Assembly: GCA_900302705.1 (NCBI GenBank) | Contig: OUUY01000119.1 | Coordinates: 1 to 51,068 of the forward strand | Source of the DNA: Candidatus Sulfobium mesophilum | GTDB lineage: Bacteria; Nitrospirota; Thermodesulfovibrionia; Thermodesulfovibrionales; UBA6898 | Length of the DNA: 51,068 nt | Reading direction: 5' to 3' | Shown here: one piece after another, positions 7,140-16,463 of the stretch | Layout: each line of letters starts with the position of its first letter | How positions within the stretch are numbered: the stretch's first letter is position 1 | Translations under genes and position numbers: made by a program | The notes under the pieces: generated by a model | Told to the model about the DNA's origin: nothing | What the model saw: only the letters and a program-made list of their open reading frames with translations | Databases searched by the model: none

Positions 7140-8708
7140 ATGCACAGGATCGATATATATGATACGACGCTACGGGATGGCGCGCAGTCGGAAGACATTT
7201 CTTTTTCAGTCGAAGACAAATTAAGGATCACAGAGAAGCTCGACGAACTCGGCGTCCATTACATCGAGGGTGGATATCCGGGCTCAAATCCAAGGGACAT
7301 TGACTATTTCAGGAAGGTCTCGCGGCTCAAACTAGTAAATTCAAAGGTGGTCGCCTTCGGCAGTACTCACAGGCCTAAGAAAAAACCTGGCGGCGATGAG
7401 ACGATGAAGGCCCTTATAGAGGCGGGCACTCCGATCATCACGATATTCGGCAAGACATGGGACTTCCATGTGAAAGAGGCTCTCAGGGTTTCCCTCGAGG
7501 AGAACCTCGATATCATACACGATTCCGTGACTTTTCTTAAGAAACACGCTGAGAAGGTTTTTTTTGATGCGGAGCATTTCTTCGACGGATATATAAACAA
7601 TCCAAAGTATGCCTTAAAATGCCTGAAGGCCGCTCAGGATGCCGGGGCAGACTGCCTTGTACTATGCGATACTAACGGCGGCACCATAACCTCGGTGGTC
7701 GGAGACGTCGTGAAAAAAGCGGTCAAAGGATACGCAGTGCCCATAGGGGTCCATATGCATAACGACGCCGATTGCGCCGTGGCAAGCTCAGTCACAGGTG
7801 TTGAGACGGGGGCTTCTCATGTGCAGGGTACGATTAACGGCCTGGGGGAAAGGTGTGGAAATGCCAACCTTATATCGATTATACCCAATATCCAGCTTAA
7901 ACTCGGGATGAAGTGCCTGACGCCTGAGCAGCTCAGAAAATTAAGGGATGTCTCGCGCTTTGTTACCGAAATCGCAAACCTAAGGCATTTTAAGCGGCAG
8001 CCTTATACAGGCGACAGCGCCTTTGCGCATAAGGGGGGTATGCATGTCAGCGCCATATTGAAACGGCCTGAGACATACGAGCATGTCAGTCCTGGACTTG
8101 TCGGCAATTCACAGCGGGTGTTGATATCCGATCTTGCCGGAAAGAGTAATATCCTTCGGAAGGCCGAGGAGTTCGGAATAAGGCTGTCGACTGATTCGGT
8201 GCAGATACAAGACATAGTTACAAAGCTTAAGGAACTTGAAAACCAGGGCTTTCAGTTTGAGGGGGCCGAGGCATCTTTTGAACTCCTCATGAAGAAATCG
8301 CTGGGTCTCCACAAGAAGTTCTTCGAACTGATGGGCTTCAGACTGATCGTTGAAAAGAGAAAAGAGGGTGAGGAGCCTATCAGCGAGGCTACGATCATGG
8401 TTAAGGTTGGGGGACATGTCGAGCATACAGCGGCTACCGGCAAGGGGCCTGTCAACGCTCTGGATAACGCTCTTCGAAAGGCGCTGGAGAAATTTTATCC
8501 TGAGCTGAAGGAAGTGAAGCTCCATGACTATAAGGTCAGGGTCCTTACCGCTGGCAAGGGCACGAGCGCGAAGGTTCGCGTCCTTGTTGAATCAGGCGAT
8601 AAAGGGAACAGATGGGGGACGGTCGGGGTCTCGGAAAATATAATAGAGGCGTCGTATCAGGCGCTTGTCGACAGCGTCGACTATAAACTCCTTAAGGAAG
8701 AAGAGTAA
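7140..8708 (+). CDS. cimA: (R)-citramalate synthase
   Basis: 522 residues of the DRE-TIM metallolyase family. YDTTLRDGAQSE (7-18) is the active-site signature, HMHNDADCAVASS supplies metal ligands, GTINGLGERCGNANL is the second family signature, and a LeuA-type regulatory dimer domain covers the C-terminal third (about 390-520). The long N-terminal catalytic part with GGYPGSNPRD and the KTWDFHVKEAL block matches the citramalate synthase branch rather than isopropylmalate synthase. It makes citramalate from pyruvate and acetyl-CoA, giving 2-oxobutyrate for isoleucine without threonine deaminase. Located 8 bp after lysC. The C-terminal domain is likely the isoleucine feedback site. Confidence 0.93.
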   Translation: MHRIDIYDTTLRDGAQSEDISFSVEDKLRITEKLDELGVHYIEGGYPGSNPRDIDYFRKVSRLKLVNSKVVAFGSTHRPKKKPGGDETMKALIEAGTPIITIFGKTWDFHVKEALRVSLEENLDIIHDSVTFLKKHAEKVFFDAEHFFDGYINNPKYALKCLKAAQDAGADCLVLCDTNGGTITSVVGDVVKKAVKGYAVPIGVHMHNDADCAVASSVTGVETGASHVQGTINGLGERCGNANLISIIPNIQLKLGMKCLTPEQLRKLRDVSRFVTEIANLRHFKRQPYTGDSAFAHKGGMHVSAILKRPETYEHVSPGLVGNSQRVLISDLAGKSNILRKAEEFGIRLSTDSVQIQDIVTKLKELENQGFQFEGAEASFELLMKKSLGLHKKFFELMGFRLIVEKRKEGEEPISEATIMVKVGGHVEHTAATGKGPVNALDNALRKALEKFYPELKEVKLHDYKVRVLTAGKGTSAKVRVLVESGDKGNRWGTVGVSENIIEASYQALVDSVDYKLLKEEE

Positions 8709-8741
8709 GCTGTGTTAACGGCTTATGTTTAATGTTTTGAG

Positions 8742-9839
8742 ATGAAAAGGCTTGTTGTTAAGATCGGCAGCAACATACTTGCCGATGAAAAAGAAGGGCT
8801 TAATACAAAACGCATCTTTTCAATTGCCTCAGACATTGCCGAACTCAAGGACGAGGGATACGAGGTTGTCATAGTGTCTTCCGGCGCGGTAGCTGCTGGC
8901 ATGCGCAAACTAGGGCTGAAACATAAGCCCCGCGATATCAAGCTGAAACAGGCTGCGGCTGCGGTCGGACAGAGCAGCCTTATGTGGGCCTATGAAAGAA
9001 GCTTCGGCGAATTTCATGCCACTGTTGCCCAGGTGCTTCTCACACGGGAGGATTTCTCGGACAGGAAGCGCTACATCAACTCCAAAAATACTCTCCTTGA
9101 ACTGCTCTCCTATGGGGTCGTGCCGATCGTAAACGAAAACGATACTGTTGCTACGGAGGAGATTAAATTCGGCGATAATGATAATCTCGCGGCTCTTGTT
9201 TCGGTCCTTGTGGAGGCTGACAGGCTCGTGATACTTTCGGATGTGGAGGGTCTTTATACGGAGGATCCGAGGTTCAATCCGCGAGCAGAGCTGATTTCGT
9301 TCGTTGAGGAGATTACCGTGGATATTGAAAGACGCTCTGGCAGGGCAGGAAGCAGCGTCGGGACCGGCGGGATGTATTCAAAGGTCCTGGCCGCAAAAAA
9401 GGCGGTGTCTCATTGCATCGCTGTGAATGTCATAAACGGAAAGAAGAAGGGCCTGATCAGGGCTATACTAAGCGGGAAACAGCACGGAACGTTTTTCAAG
9501 CCGGCACCCTGCAGACTGTCTCACAGGAAGGGATGGATTGCTTATAACAGCAGGTCAAAGGGAACACTCGTACTTGATGAAGGGGCTGTCAAAGCGCTGA
9601 CTGGGATGGGGAAAAGTCTTCTGCCTTCCGGGATTATCTCGGTCGAGGGAGAATTTGAACTTGGAGATGCTGTGAACTGTACGGACCTCAAGGGCGGGCG
9701 CATCGCAAAAGGAATTATCAATTATTCCTCTTCAGACTTAAGAAAAATAATGGGGAAGAAGACCTCCGAGATAGAGAAGGTATTAGGTTATAAATATTCT
9801 GACGAAGCGATACATCGCGACAATCTCGTTTTGCTCTAG
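8742..9839 (+). CDS. proB: Glutamate 5-kinase with PUA domain
   Basis: 365 residues; first step of proline synthesis, ATP-dependent phosphorylation of glutamate. N-terminal amino-acid kinase domain: VVKIGSNIL near the start, IVSSGAVAAGM, VPIVNENDTVATEEIKFGDND and SSVGTGGMYSKVLAAK. The C-terminal about 75-80 residues form a PUA domain (SLLPSGIISVEGEFELGD). Full length for the two-domain form. It is 33 bp after cimA and probably last in the operon; no strong hairpin terminator is visible behind it. Confidence 0.96.
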   Translation: MKRLVVKIGSNILADEKEGLNTKRIFSIASDIAELKDEGYEVVIVSSGAVAAGMRKLGLKHKPRDIKLKQAAAAVGQSSLMWAYERSFGEFHATVAQVLLTREDFSDRKRYINSKNTLLELLSYGVVPIVNENDTVATEEIKFGDNDNLAALVSVLVEADRLVILSDVEGLYTEDPRFNPRAELISFVEEITVDIERRSGRAGSSVGTGGMYSKVLAAKKAVSHCIAVNVINGKKKGLIRAILSGKQHGTFFKPAPCRLSHRKGWIAYNSRSKGTLVLDEGAVKALTGMGKSLLPSGIISVEGEFELGDAVNCTDLKGGRIAKGIINYSSSDLRKIMGKKTSEIEKVLGYKYSDEAIHRDNLVLL

Positions 9840-9921
9840 TCATATTCATTCGTAAATTATGATGAGAATCAGTCGTAGCATGGCATTTTTTGTCATTGAC
9901 ATACCTGCTTTCTTTCAACCT

Positions 9922-9949
9922 CTATACTGTTTGTGGTATAGTGTATAAT
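9922..9949 (+). promoter_or_regulatory. Inverted repeat overlapping a candidate promoter before the GH57 gene
   Basis: The 183-bp gap between proB and the GH57 gene is AT-rich. A perfect 6-bp inverted repeat, CTATAC (9922-9927) and GTATAG (9936-9941), with an 8-nt spacer, is directly followed by a consensus -10 TATAAT (9944-9949). A TTGACA at 9896-9901 is too far upstream to pair with that hexamer; it lies 21 bp before TATACT at 9923-9928. The repeat could be an operator covering the promoter of the glycan gene cluster. Confidence 0.4.
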
Positions 9950-10022
9950 TGCTTTTCGTTCTTGTTTTTATTCACTTTTTTGGGGTTTAAAATATTTGCA
10001 ATGTTTTTTTTACGGATAAATA

Positions 10023-12098
10023 ATGTCGAAACTTCATCTTATCCTTGCATTTCATAACCACCAGCCGGTGGGAAATTTTGAGCATGTGCTGGAGGAGTGT
10101 TACGGAAAGGCATATCTGCCATTTCTGGAGACACTGCTCGATCACCCGCAACTGAAGGTTGCCCTTCACTATTCAGGCAACCTCCTTTTTTGGATTCAGG
10201 AGAAACATCCCGAGGCATTTGATATCTTAAAGACACTTGTGGACACCGGCAGGGCCGAACTTCTTTCGGGTGGACTTTACGAACCCATTCTGCCTGTGCT
10301 GCCGGAGAAGGACAGGGTGCTGCAGGTGAGCGAGATGTCAAAGCGCATCAGGAAAAGCTTCGGACAATCCCCGAAGGGGATGTGGCTTGCCGAACGCGTG
10401 TGGGAACCTCAGATGCCCGAGTTTATCGCAAAAGCGGGTATAGAGTATGTACCTATCGACGATTATCACTTTAAACTGACCGGCCTGCAGGAGGCGGATC
10501 TCTTCGGCTATTACCTTACAGAGGACCAGGGGAGGAAGCTATGCGTCTTTCCCGGAAGCGAGAGATTGAGATATCTGATCCCCTTCAGGGCGGTGGATGA
10601 GATAATGGCGTATTTTAAAGAAGCATACATGCGCGGGGGGAATCCACTTCTGACCATGGCCGATGACGGCGAGAAATTCGGCGTATGGCCCAATACGTAC
10701 AAGCACGTATATGAAAACCGTTGGCTGGACAGCTTCTTCTCCGAGATCGAGAAGAATTCCGATTGGATAAAAACGACCACATTCAGCGAGTACAGATCGG
10801 AATTCCGGCCACTTGGCAGGACCTATCTGCCGACTGCCTCTTACAGGGAAATGGGTGTGTGGTCGCTGCCGGCAAATGAGGGTCTTCAATGCGAGCGGAC
10901 GCTTGAAGAGTTGGAAAAAATCGTAGGGGAAAAGGCGAAGCAGCTTCTCAGGGGAGGGTTCTGGCGTTCTTTTATGGTGAAGTACCCCGAGTCCAACCAT
11001 ATCCACAAAAGGATGTTTATGGTCAGCCGGAAGGTTCATGCGGCCGTAAAGAAGGATACAAAAAAAGGCCGCAATGCCCTGCTAGAGCTATGGAAGGGAC
11101 AGTGTAATGACGCTTATTGGCACGGCATCTTTGGCGGTCTTTATCTGCCTCACTTAAGATCTGCGCTTTTCCGCCACCTCATCGCGGCTGAGTCGCTTGC
11201 CGCGGACATTCTTAAGACGCGAACAACCGTCCTAAGAGATGATTTTGACAGTGACGGGTTTGATGATGTCCTGGTGAATACAAAACACTATACTCTGGTG
11301 GCCACCGAAAAAGGAGGCAGTATCTCTGAACTGTCCATTTGCAGGCAGACGGTAAATATCCTGGATGTGGTTTCCCGGCGGCCTGAAGCATATCATGCCA
11401 AGCTTGCCTGTGCCGTGTATTCCGGTCAGGGCGAAACCAGAACGATCCATGATGTGTTGACTGTGAAGGAGGAGGGTTTATCTGAACACATTGTATATGA
11501 TTCATACAGGAGGACTTCCCTCATAGACCGCTTCTTCCCCGTTGGTACAACTGTGCAGGAGCTGGCGCGATCCTCACATAAAGAATCAGGTGACTTTGTC
11601 GATGGCGTATATGAGATGCAGTCCGGGCAAAAGGGGGGCGCTTTCTCTGTCTCTTTTTCGAGGGAGGGCGTTGCGGGAGGGTGCGGATTAAGGATAGAAA
11701 AGACGATAAGGCCGGAAGGGGCCGGAGGCATCAGGGTGGATTATGCGCTCACCGGCACTTACTCAGGGTTATATGCAGTCGAGATGAATATGTCATTGCT
11801 TGGTTCCCCACACGCGCTGATTAAACGCGGAGCAAAGACGCTGACTATCCGCAGCACCGCTGTTCACGAAGATGTCAGACATTTCAGTGTGAGGGATAAA
11901 CATTTGGGCCTTGTCATTGATTTTAAGTTCAACGACGGCGTAGCCCTCTGGCACTACCCGGTGGAGACAGTCTCTCTGTCGGAAGAGGGGGCAGAGAGAC
12001 TTTATCAGGGTACGTGCCTTCTTTTCGTGAGAAATATAGATTTACAGGGGAGGAAAAGAATGTGGTTTACAGTGAAGTTCGGGCAGGGCGGCAGATGA
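10023..12098 (+). CDS. GH57 4-alpha-glucanotransferase / alpha-amylase
   Basis: 691 residues, the usual size of the Thermococcus litoralis-type GH57 4-alpha-glucanotransferase. The N-terminal (beta/alpha)7 barrel begins LAFHNHQPVGNFE. The nucleophile Glu is 124 in WLAERVWEP and the acid/base Asp is 214 in ADDGEKFG, both matching the experimentally defined positions in that family. Beta-sandwich domains follow (about 400-691). It transfers or hydrolyses alpha-1,4-glucan segments and probably serves glycogen or maltodextrin turnover. There is no signal peptide, so it should be cytoplasmic. The last codons overlap the start of the following exported FG-GAP protein gene (ATGA). Confidence 0.92.
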   Translation: MSKLHLILAFHNHQPVGNFEHVLEECYGKAYLPFLETLLDHPQLKVALHYSGNLLFWIQEKHPEAFDILKTLVDTGRAELLSGGLYEPILPVLPEKDRVLQVSEMSKRIRKSFGQSPKGMWLAERVWEPQMPEFIAKAGIEYVPIDDYHFKLTGLQEADLFGYYLTEDQGRKLCVFPGSERLRYLIPFRAVDEIMAYFKEAYMRGGNPLLTMADDGEKFGVWPNTYKHVYENRWLDSFFSEIEKNSDWIKTTTFSEYRSEFRPLGRTYLPTASYREMGVWSLPANEGLQCERTLEELEKIVGEKAKQLLRGGFWRSFMVKYPESNHIHKRMFMVSRKVHAAVKKDTKKGRNALLELWKGQCNDAYWHGIFGGLYLPHLRSALFRHLIAAESLAADILKTRTTVLRDDFDSDGFDDVLVNTKHYTLVATEKGGSISELSICRQTVNILDVVSRRPEAYHAKLACAVYSGQGETRTIHDVLTVKEEGLSEHIVYDSYRRTSLIDRFFPVGTTVQELARSSHKESGDFVDGVYEMQSGQKGGAFSVSFSREGVAGGCGLRIEKTIRPEGAGGIRVDYALTGTYSGLYAVEMNMSLLGSPHALIKRGAKTLTIRSTAVHEDVRHFSVRDKHLGLVIDFKFNDGVALWHYPVETVSLSEEGAERLYQGTCLLFVRNIDLQGRKRMWFTVKFGQGGR

Positions 12099-13750
12099 AG
12101 AGTATTCTGTTTCTCCTGATGTCTTTGTTATTTATTGCCGTCCCGGCGTCAGGTGCCGGAGAGGACCCTGTGACGAAACTCAAAGATGACGCCATGGCCT
12201 ATTTCAAGCCCCAAACCGGCAAGGTTGTTCGCCTTGAAGACGGCAAGGTCTTTGTTTCCATCGGAGAAAAAGAGGGCGTTAAGCCCGGCATGAGGCTGAG
12301 GGTATTAAGAGAGGGCGCTGCCTTCGTGCACCCTGTGACACATGAACTTCTGGGAAACGTAGAATCAACGGTCGGCAAAATTGAGATAAAGGACGTGCAG
12401 TCCGAGTCGTCATCCGGCAACATAGTGGAGGGCGATGCGAAAGAGGGCGACCGCGTAAGATTGTCAGAGACTAAAATAAGGCTCTTTTTCTCTCAGGCAA
12501 AGAGCATCGAATGGTATCTTGCAGACGATTTTTACAGAAAGCTTAAGGCGACCGGCAGAATAGAGATGATAGACACGGCTCTCGATACGGAAGACGAGGC
12601 AACAGTTCTGGCAGAGGCAAAGAAGTCCGGAGCGGAAGTGGCATTGCTGGTCAGCGGGAAAGAGGCGGAGAAGGCCATATTGATGAGGGTTAGGCTTTTC
12701 TGGGTGGCTGACGGCGCAAAGTTCTTCGATACAGAGACGACAATGGATGCGGGCTATGTAAAAGATCTGAAATTTGGAGAAGAATTTTTTGCTCCCCAGA
12801 CAGCGGGGGCGACGATGAGTTTTGACCTTACCTACGGAGCGAGGTTTATAGCAGTGGGAGATTTGTATGGTGATGGCAAGAAGGAGGTCATTCTTAGTAC
12901 AGGCACTGATTTGAGGATATACCTGCCGGGGGTCGACCTTAAACAGATGGGCGAACTGAAGGGCGGAAAAGACGATCATCTATGGATTGACACGATAGAC
13001 CTCAATAATGACGGAAAAGACGAGATTATTCTGACCTCGATGAGAAATGGTGAAGTCGTTTCATCTGTCTACGGGGTTGAGGGTGGGGAGTTCAAAAAAT
13101 TGTGGGAGGGGAATTATTTTCTCCGAAGGCTTGGAGACGGACTGATCGGGCAGGCATTTTTAGACGGTTATTCCGGAGATATCTTTACTGTAAGGTGGGA
13201 CGGCGGTGTGTTGACTAAGGGCGATAGTGTAAAGACGCCGAAGGGCGTTAATATATACGATTTCGCTCCTGTCACAGGCGGGACGAAGGAGAAGGCTGTC
13301 CTGGCGTATGACGATGACGGCTACCTGAACCTCTATGATGAGAAGGGTACCAGGGTTTGGAGAAGCGGTTTATCAAATGGTGGTTTTATTACTACCTTTA
13401 AGAAGCAGTCTCCGACAGTCATGGCTCCTTCTGTCACATGGTCTGTGAAGGACAGACTATTGCCGCTCAGAGGTGAAGTCCTCGCCGTTAGAAGGGTTCC
13501 GCTGGCCGAAATGGCAAGAGGCTTTGGCTATAAGAAGTCCGAGATCAGGGGTTACTGGTGGAACGGCTTTTCGATGGAAGAAGGAGTCCTCGTAGACGGA
13601 GTTGGCGGCAGTATACGGGATTACGCACTTGCCGGAGACCAACTAATGGTCCTTGCAAGTCCTTTTATGGGTGTGAAGTTCGGCAACATATTAAAGGGCG
13701 AAAATCCTCTCGGCGTTGTATTATATATCTATTCCGTAAAGGGGAGGTAG
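12095..13750 (+). CDS. Exported FG-GAP/VCBS-repeat protein
   Basis: 551 residues from the ATG at 12095, which overlaps the TGA of the GH57 gene and begins a clear signal peptide (MKSILFLLMSLLFIAVPASGA). A reading frame open further upstream (to 12014) lies inside the GH57 gene and is not used. Residues about 40-125 form a beta-rich segment (GKVVRLEDGKVFVSIG, GVKPGMRLRVLREG) resembling the C-terminal domain of FlgT-like proteins. Residues 250-320 hold two Ca-binding-type FG-GAP motifs (VGDLYGDGKKEVIL and IDLNNDGKDEIIL), and further blade-like repeats follow, suggesting a beta-propeller. Location is likely periplasm or outer surface. No enzyme motif was found; role unknown. Confidence 0.85.
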   Translation: MKSILFLLMSLLFIAVPASGAGEDPVTKLKDDAMAYFKPQTGKVVRLEDGKVFVSIGEKEGVKPGMRLRVLREGAAFVHPVTHELLGNVESTVGKIEIKDVQSESSSGNIVEGDAKEGDRVRLSETKIRLFFSQAKSIEWYLADDFYRKLKATGRIEMIDTALDTEDEATVLAEAKKSGAEVALLVSGKEAEKAILMRVRLFWVADGAKFFDTETTMDAGYVKDLKFGEEFFAPQTAGATMSFDLTYGARFIAVGDLYGDGKKEVILSTGTDLRIYLPGVDLKQMGELKGGKDDHLWIDTIDLNNDGKDEIILTSMRNGEVVSSVYGVEGGEFKKLWEGNYFLRRLGDGLIGQAFLDGYSGDIFTVRWDGGVLTKGDSVKTPKGVNIYDFAPVTGGTKEKAVLAYDDDGYLNLYDEKGTRVWRSGLSNGGFITTFKKQSPTVMAPSVTWSVKDRLLPLRGEVLAVRRVPLAEMARGFGYKKSEIRGYWWNGFSMEEGVLVDGVGGSIRDYALAGDQLMVLASPFMGVKFGNILKGENPLGVVLYIYSVKGR

Positions 13751-13756
13751 GACAAA

Positions 13757-14476
13757 GTGATTCTGTCGGGGAATATACCGTCCCACGTTGGGGTTATCAT
13801 GGACGGAAACGGTAGATGGGCGCAGTTGAGGGGCCTGCCCAGGGTGGAAGGTCACAGGGCCGGTGCTGAGCGTGCGAAAGAGATCATAGAGTTTTCAGCC
13901 GAGGTCGGCATTAAATGTCTCACCCTCTACACCTTTTCGACTGAGAACTGGCAGCGTCCGCCCTCAGAGGTGTCTATGCTCATGAGGCTGTTGGAGGTTT
14001 ATCTGAGGAAGGAGTTGTCTGTGCTGGTGGATCGTGATATCGTTTTCAAGGTGATCGGCGAGACATGGCGGCTGCCGGAAAATATACGCGCCCTTGTTCA
14101 CGCAACTGAAGAGAAGACTGCTTCCAACAAAGGGATGACCCTTGTGACCGCACTGAGTTACAGTGGCCGAAGCGAAATACTGAGGGCGCTGAAGAGGGCT
14201 GCTACCTCCGGCTGCGATTTGGAAGGACTTACGGAAGAGGCCTTTTCCCAATATCTGGACACCGCAGACCTGCCTTCTCCGGACCTGATCATCAGGACGA
14301 GCGGGGAAAGAAGGCTTTCCAACTTTCTTCTCTGGCAGAGCGCATATGCAGAGCTTTATTTTACCGACACGCTCTGGCCTGATTTTGACAGGTCTGAGAT
14401 GTTGCTTGCCATACAGGACTTTCAGGGCAGGGAGCGCCGCTTCGGGGCCATTTCCGTGAGGTCGAATGCATCGTAA
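13757..14476 (+). CDS. uppS: Isoprenyl transferase (undecaprenyl diphosphate synthase)
   Basis: 239 residues. cis-Prenyltransferase making undecaprenyl diphosphate, the lipid carrier for peptidoglycan and O-antigen. HVGVIMDGNGRWA carries the catalytic Asp16, followed by GHRAGAERAKEI and YTFSTENWQRP. The C-terminal signature is IIRTSGERRLSNFLLWQSAYAE, then the FTDTLWPDF block. GTG start at 13757 with GGGGAGG at 13741-13747. It lies 6 bp behind the FG-GAP gene and overlaps cdsA by 11 bp. In many genomes this gene follows frr/pyrH/tsf/rpsB; here that block is replaced by the GH57/FG-GAP pair. Confidence 0.96.
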   Translation: MILSGNIPSHVGVIMDGNGRWAQLRGLPRVEGHRAGAERAKEIIEFSAEVGIKCLTLYTFSTENWQRPPSEVSMLMRLLEVYLRKELSVLVDRDIVFKVIGETWRLPENIRALVHATEEKTASNKGMTLVTALSYSGRSEILRALKRAATSGCDLEGLTEEAFSQYLDTADLPSPDLIIRTSGERRLSNFLLWQSAYAELYFTDTLWPDFDRSEMLLAIQDFQGRERRFGAISVRSNAS

Positions 14477-15257
14477 GAGGCTGATCGTTGCCTTTATTTT
14501 AGTTCCTCTTTTTTATCTCTATATTATGTATCTGCCTGTGGAGTACCTGCTTTTTCTTCTTATACTCGTTTCCTCGATGGCGCTGATTGAATTTTACTCC
14601 ATGTTGAATCTGCGGCCCGCGCTGAGTTACGCAGGTGTGGCCTGCGGGGCTGCGATGCTGGTGGTCTTCTTTTCGGCTAGGCATTACTTCACAGAGACGC
14701 TGCTTTTTTGTGCGATGATCATAATGGGGCTGAGACTTTTTATGAAGCGTGACCCTGCCTATTCCCTCTCCGAGGTAGCAGGAGTCGTGCTGGGACTGCT
14801 TTACATCCCCGGCCTTCTAAGCTTTCAGCTAAGCCTGGCGAAAGCCGGGCCTCTGTGGATAGTTCTGCTTTATGTATCTGTCTGGATGTCCGACAGTTCA
14901 GCCTATTATGTGGGAAAGGGCTTTGGAAAAAAGAAACTCTATCCGCAAGTCAGTCCGAACAAGACAGTTGCCGGCGCCCTGGGTTCGGTAATAGGGGGCG
15001 GCGCGGGCGCTCTTTTGGTCAGGTTTATCCTTATGAAACATGTATCGCCGTATCATGCCGTGATGCTCGGCACTTTGACGGGAGCTACCGGTATCATAGG
15101 GGATCTTGTCGAATCAATGTTTAAGCGCGACTCGGGAGTTAAGGACTCCGGCAATATCTTGCCCGGCCACGGCGGCATCCTTGACAAACTTGACAGCGTA
15201 ACGTTTGCCGGGCCAGTCTTTTATTGGCTTTGTTCAGGTCTGGGGCTGATCAACTAA
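14466..15257 (+). CDS. cdsA: Phosphatidate cytidylyltransferase
   Basis: 263 residues, polytopic inner-membrane enzyme making CDP-diacylglycerol from phosphatidate and CTP. About seven hydrophobic helices. The C-terminal CDS signature is clear: ESMFKRDSGVKDSGNILPGHGG followed by LDKLDS, in which the usual Arg of D-R-x-D is Lys. YPQVSPNKTVAGALGS is the other conserved block. Overlaps uppS by 11 bp, so translation is likely coupled. Both are envelope lipid genes. Confidence 0.94.
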   Translation: MHRKRLIVAFILVPLFYLYIMYLPVEYLLFLLILVSSMALIEFYSMLNLRPALSYAGVACGAAMLVVFFSARHYFTETLLFCAMIIMGLRLFMKRDPAYSLSEVAGVVLGLLYIPGLLSFQLSLAKAGPLWIVLLYVSVWMSDSSAYYVGKGFGKKKLYPQVSPNKTVAGALGSVIGGGAGALLVRFILMKHVSPYHAVMLGTLTGATGIIGDLVESMFKRDSGVKDSGNILPGHGGILDKLDSVTFAGPVFYWLCSGLGLIN

Positions 15258-15295
15258 CCTCTTATCCGGCTAAAAACAGAATGGGACATATTTAG

Positions 15296-15301
15296 TATAA
15301 T
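15296..15301 (+). promoter_or_regulatory. Candidate -10 directly before dxr, leaderless configuration
   Basis: A consensus TATAAT is followed by seven bases (taacaat) and then the dxr ATG at 15309. The expected +1 is at or one base before the start codon. There is no Shine-Dalgarno and only a weak -35 (aaaaca, 17 bp upstream). This implies an internal promoter giving a leaderless dxr transcript inside an otherwise co-directional gene string. Confidence 0.45.
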
Positions 15302-15308
15302 TAACAAT

Positions 15309-16463
15309 ATGAAAAAATTGACTATACTCGGTTCCACAGGCTCCATAGGACGCAGCACACTGGATGTGGTGGCAAGTAACCGACAGGACTTCAAGGTCGT
15401 CGCTCTTGCTGCCGGAAGGAATATAGATATTTTAGAGAGCCAGATAAGAGACTTTAGTCCGGATATAGTGGCTGTCGCGGACGAACATACCGCACGGGCC
15501 TTAAGTAAAAGGGTCAACGGCCTGAATGTTCTGACAGGCGAAGAGGGAATCAACAGCGTCGCTTCCTACGAACAGTCTGATTTTGTAATATCCTCGATTG
15601 TCGGCTCTGCCGGACTGATGCCCACGATGGCGGCTATAAGGGCTGGTAAGACGGTCGGTCTGGCCAACAAGGAGACCCTTGTTATGGCCGGAGAGATTGT
15701 GATGTCAGAGGCCAGGAAAAGGGGTGTAAAGATCATACCGGTCGACAGCGAGCATAGCGCGGTTTTTCAGTGTATAGAGGGGCGCAAAAGGGCTGATGTC
15801 AGGAGAATAATCCTCACCGCCTCGGGCGGGCCTTTTATGGGTAAAGGGAGGAATGAACTTAAGGACATTACAGCCAGTGAGGCACTGAAACATCCTAACT
15901 GGAGCATGGGAAAAAAGATTTCGATTGATTCAGCCACACTTATGAATAAGGGGCTTGAGGTTATTGAGGCCTGCTGGCTGTTTGATATTCCGCCTGAAAA
16001 CGTCAGCGTCCTGATACATCCGCAGAGCATTGTACATTCCCTTGTGGAGTTCGTGGACAGAAGCTGTCTTGCTCAGATGTCCGTGCCTGATATGAGGGGG
16101 CCGATATCCTATGCACTCTCCTATCCCGGAAGGATAGGAGACCCGATACCTCCTTTGGAACTGGATGTCATCGGAAGTTTGACTTTCAGGAGACCCGACC
16201 ATGAGACATTCCCCTGTTTGTCTTACGCTTATGACGCAATAAAGACGGGCGGAACAATGCCGTGTGTTTTGAACGCCTCTAACGAGGTGGCGGTCACCGC
16301 TTTTCTAAACGGCAGAATTGGGTTTAACGGGATACCTTCTGTGGTCAGAAAGACCATAGACAGTCATAAGGCAGGGGCCGTTGCTACTCTCGAAGATGTA
16401 ATGGATGCGGACAGATGGTCGAGGGAGAGGGCTGAAAAATTTGTTAAGGAGACTGAAAGATGA
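15309..16463 (+). CDS. dxr: 1-deoxy-D-xylulose 5-phosphate reductoisomerase
   Basis: 384 residues; NADPH-dependent second step of the MEP isoprenoid pathway. GSTGSIGRSTLDVV is the N-terminal NADPH-binding loop; ANKETLVMAG and PVDSEHSAVFQ carry the metal-binding region; SGGPF and HPNWSMGKKISIDSATLMNKGLE are the other signature blocks. Length is normal. It supplies isopentenyl diphosphate used by the upstream UppS. The downstream rseP start overlaps the dxr stop by four bases. Confidence 0.97.
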   Translation: MKKLTILGSTGSIGRSTLDVVASNRQDFKVVALAAGRNIDILESQIRDFSPDIVAVADEHTARALSKRVNGLNVLTGEEGINSVASYEQSDFVISSIVGSAGLMPTMAAIRAGKTVGLANKETLVMAGEIVMSEARKRGVKIIPVDSEHSAVFQCIEGRKRADVRRIILTASGGPFMGKGRNELKDITASEALKHPNWSMGKKISIDSATLMNKGLEVIEACWLFDIPPENVSVLIHPQSIVHSLVEFVDRSCLAQMSVPDMRGPISYALSYPGRIGDPIPPLELDVIGSLTFRRPDHETFPCLSYAYDAIKTGGTMPCVLNASNEVAVTAFLNGRIGFNGIPSVVRKTIDSHKAGAVATLEDVMDADRWSRERAEKFVKETER

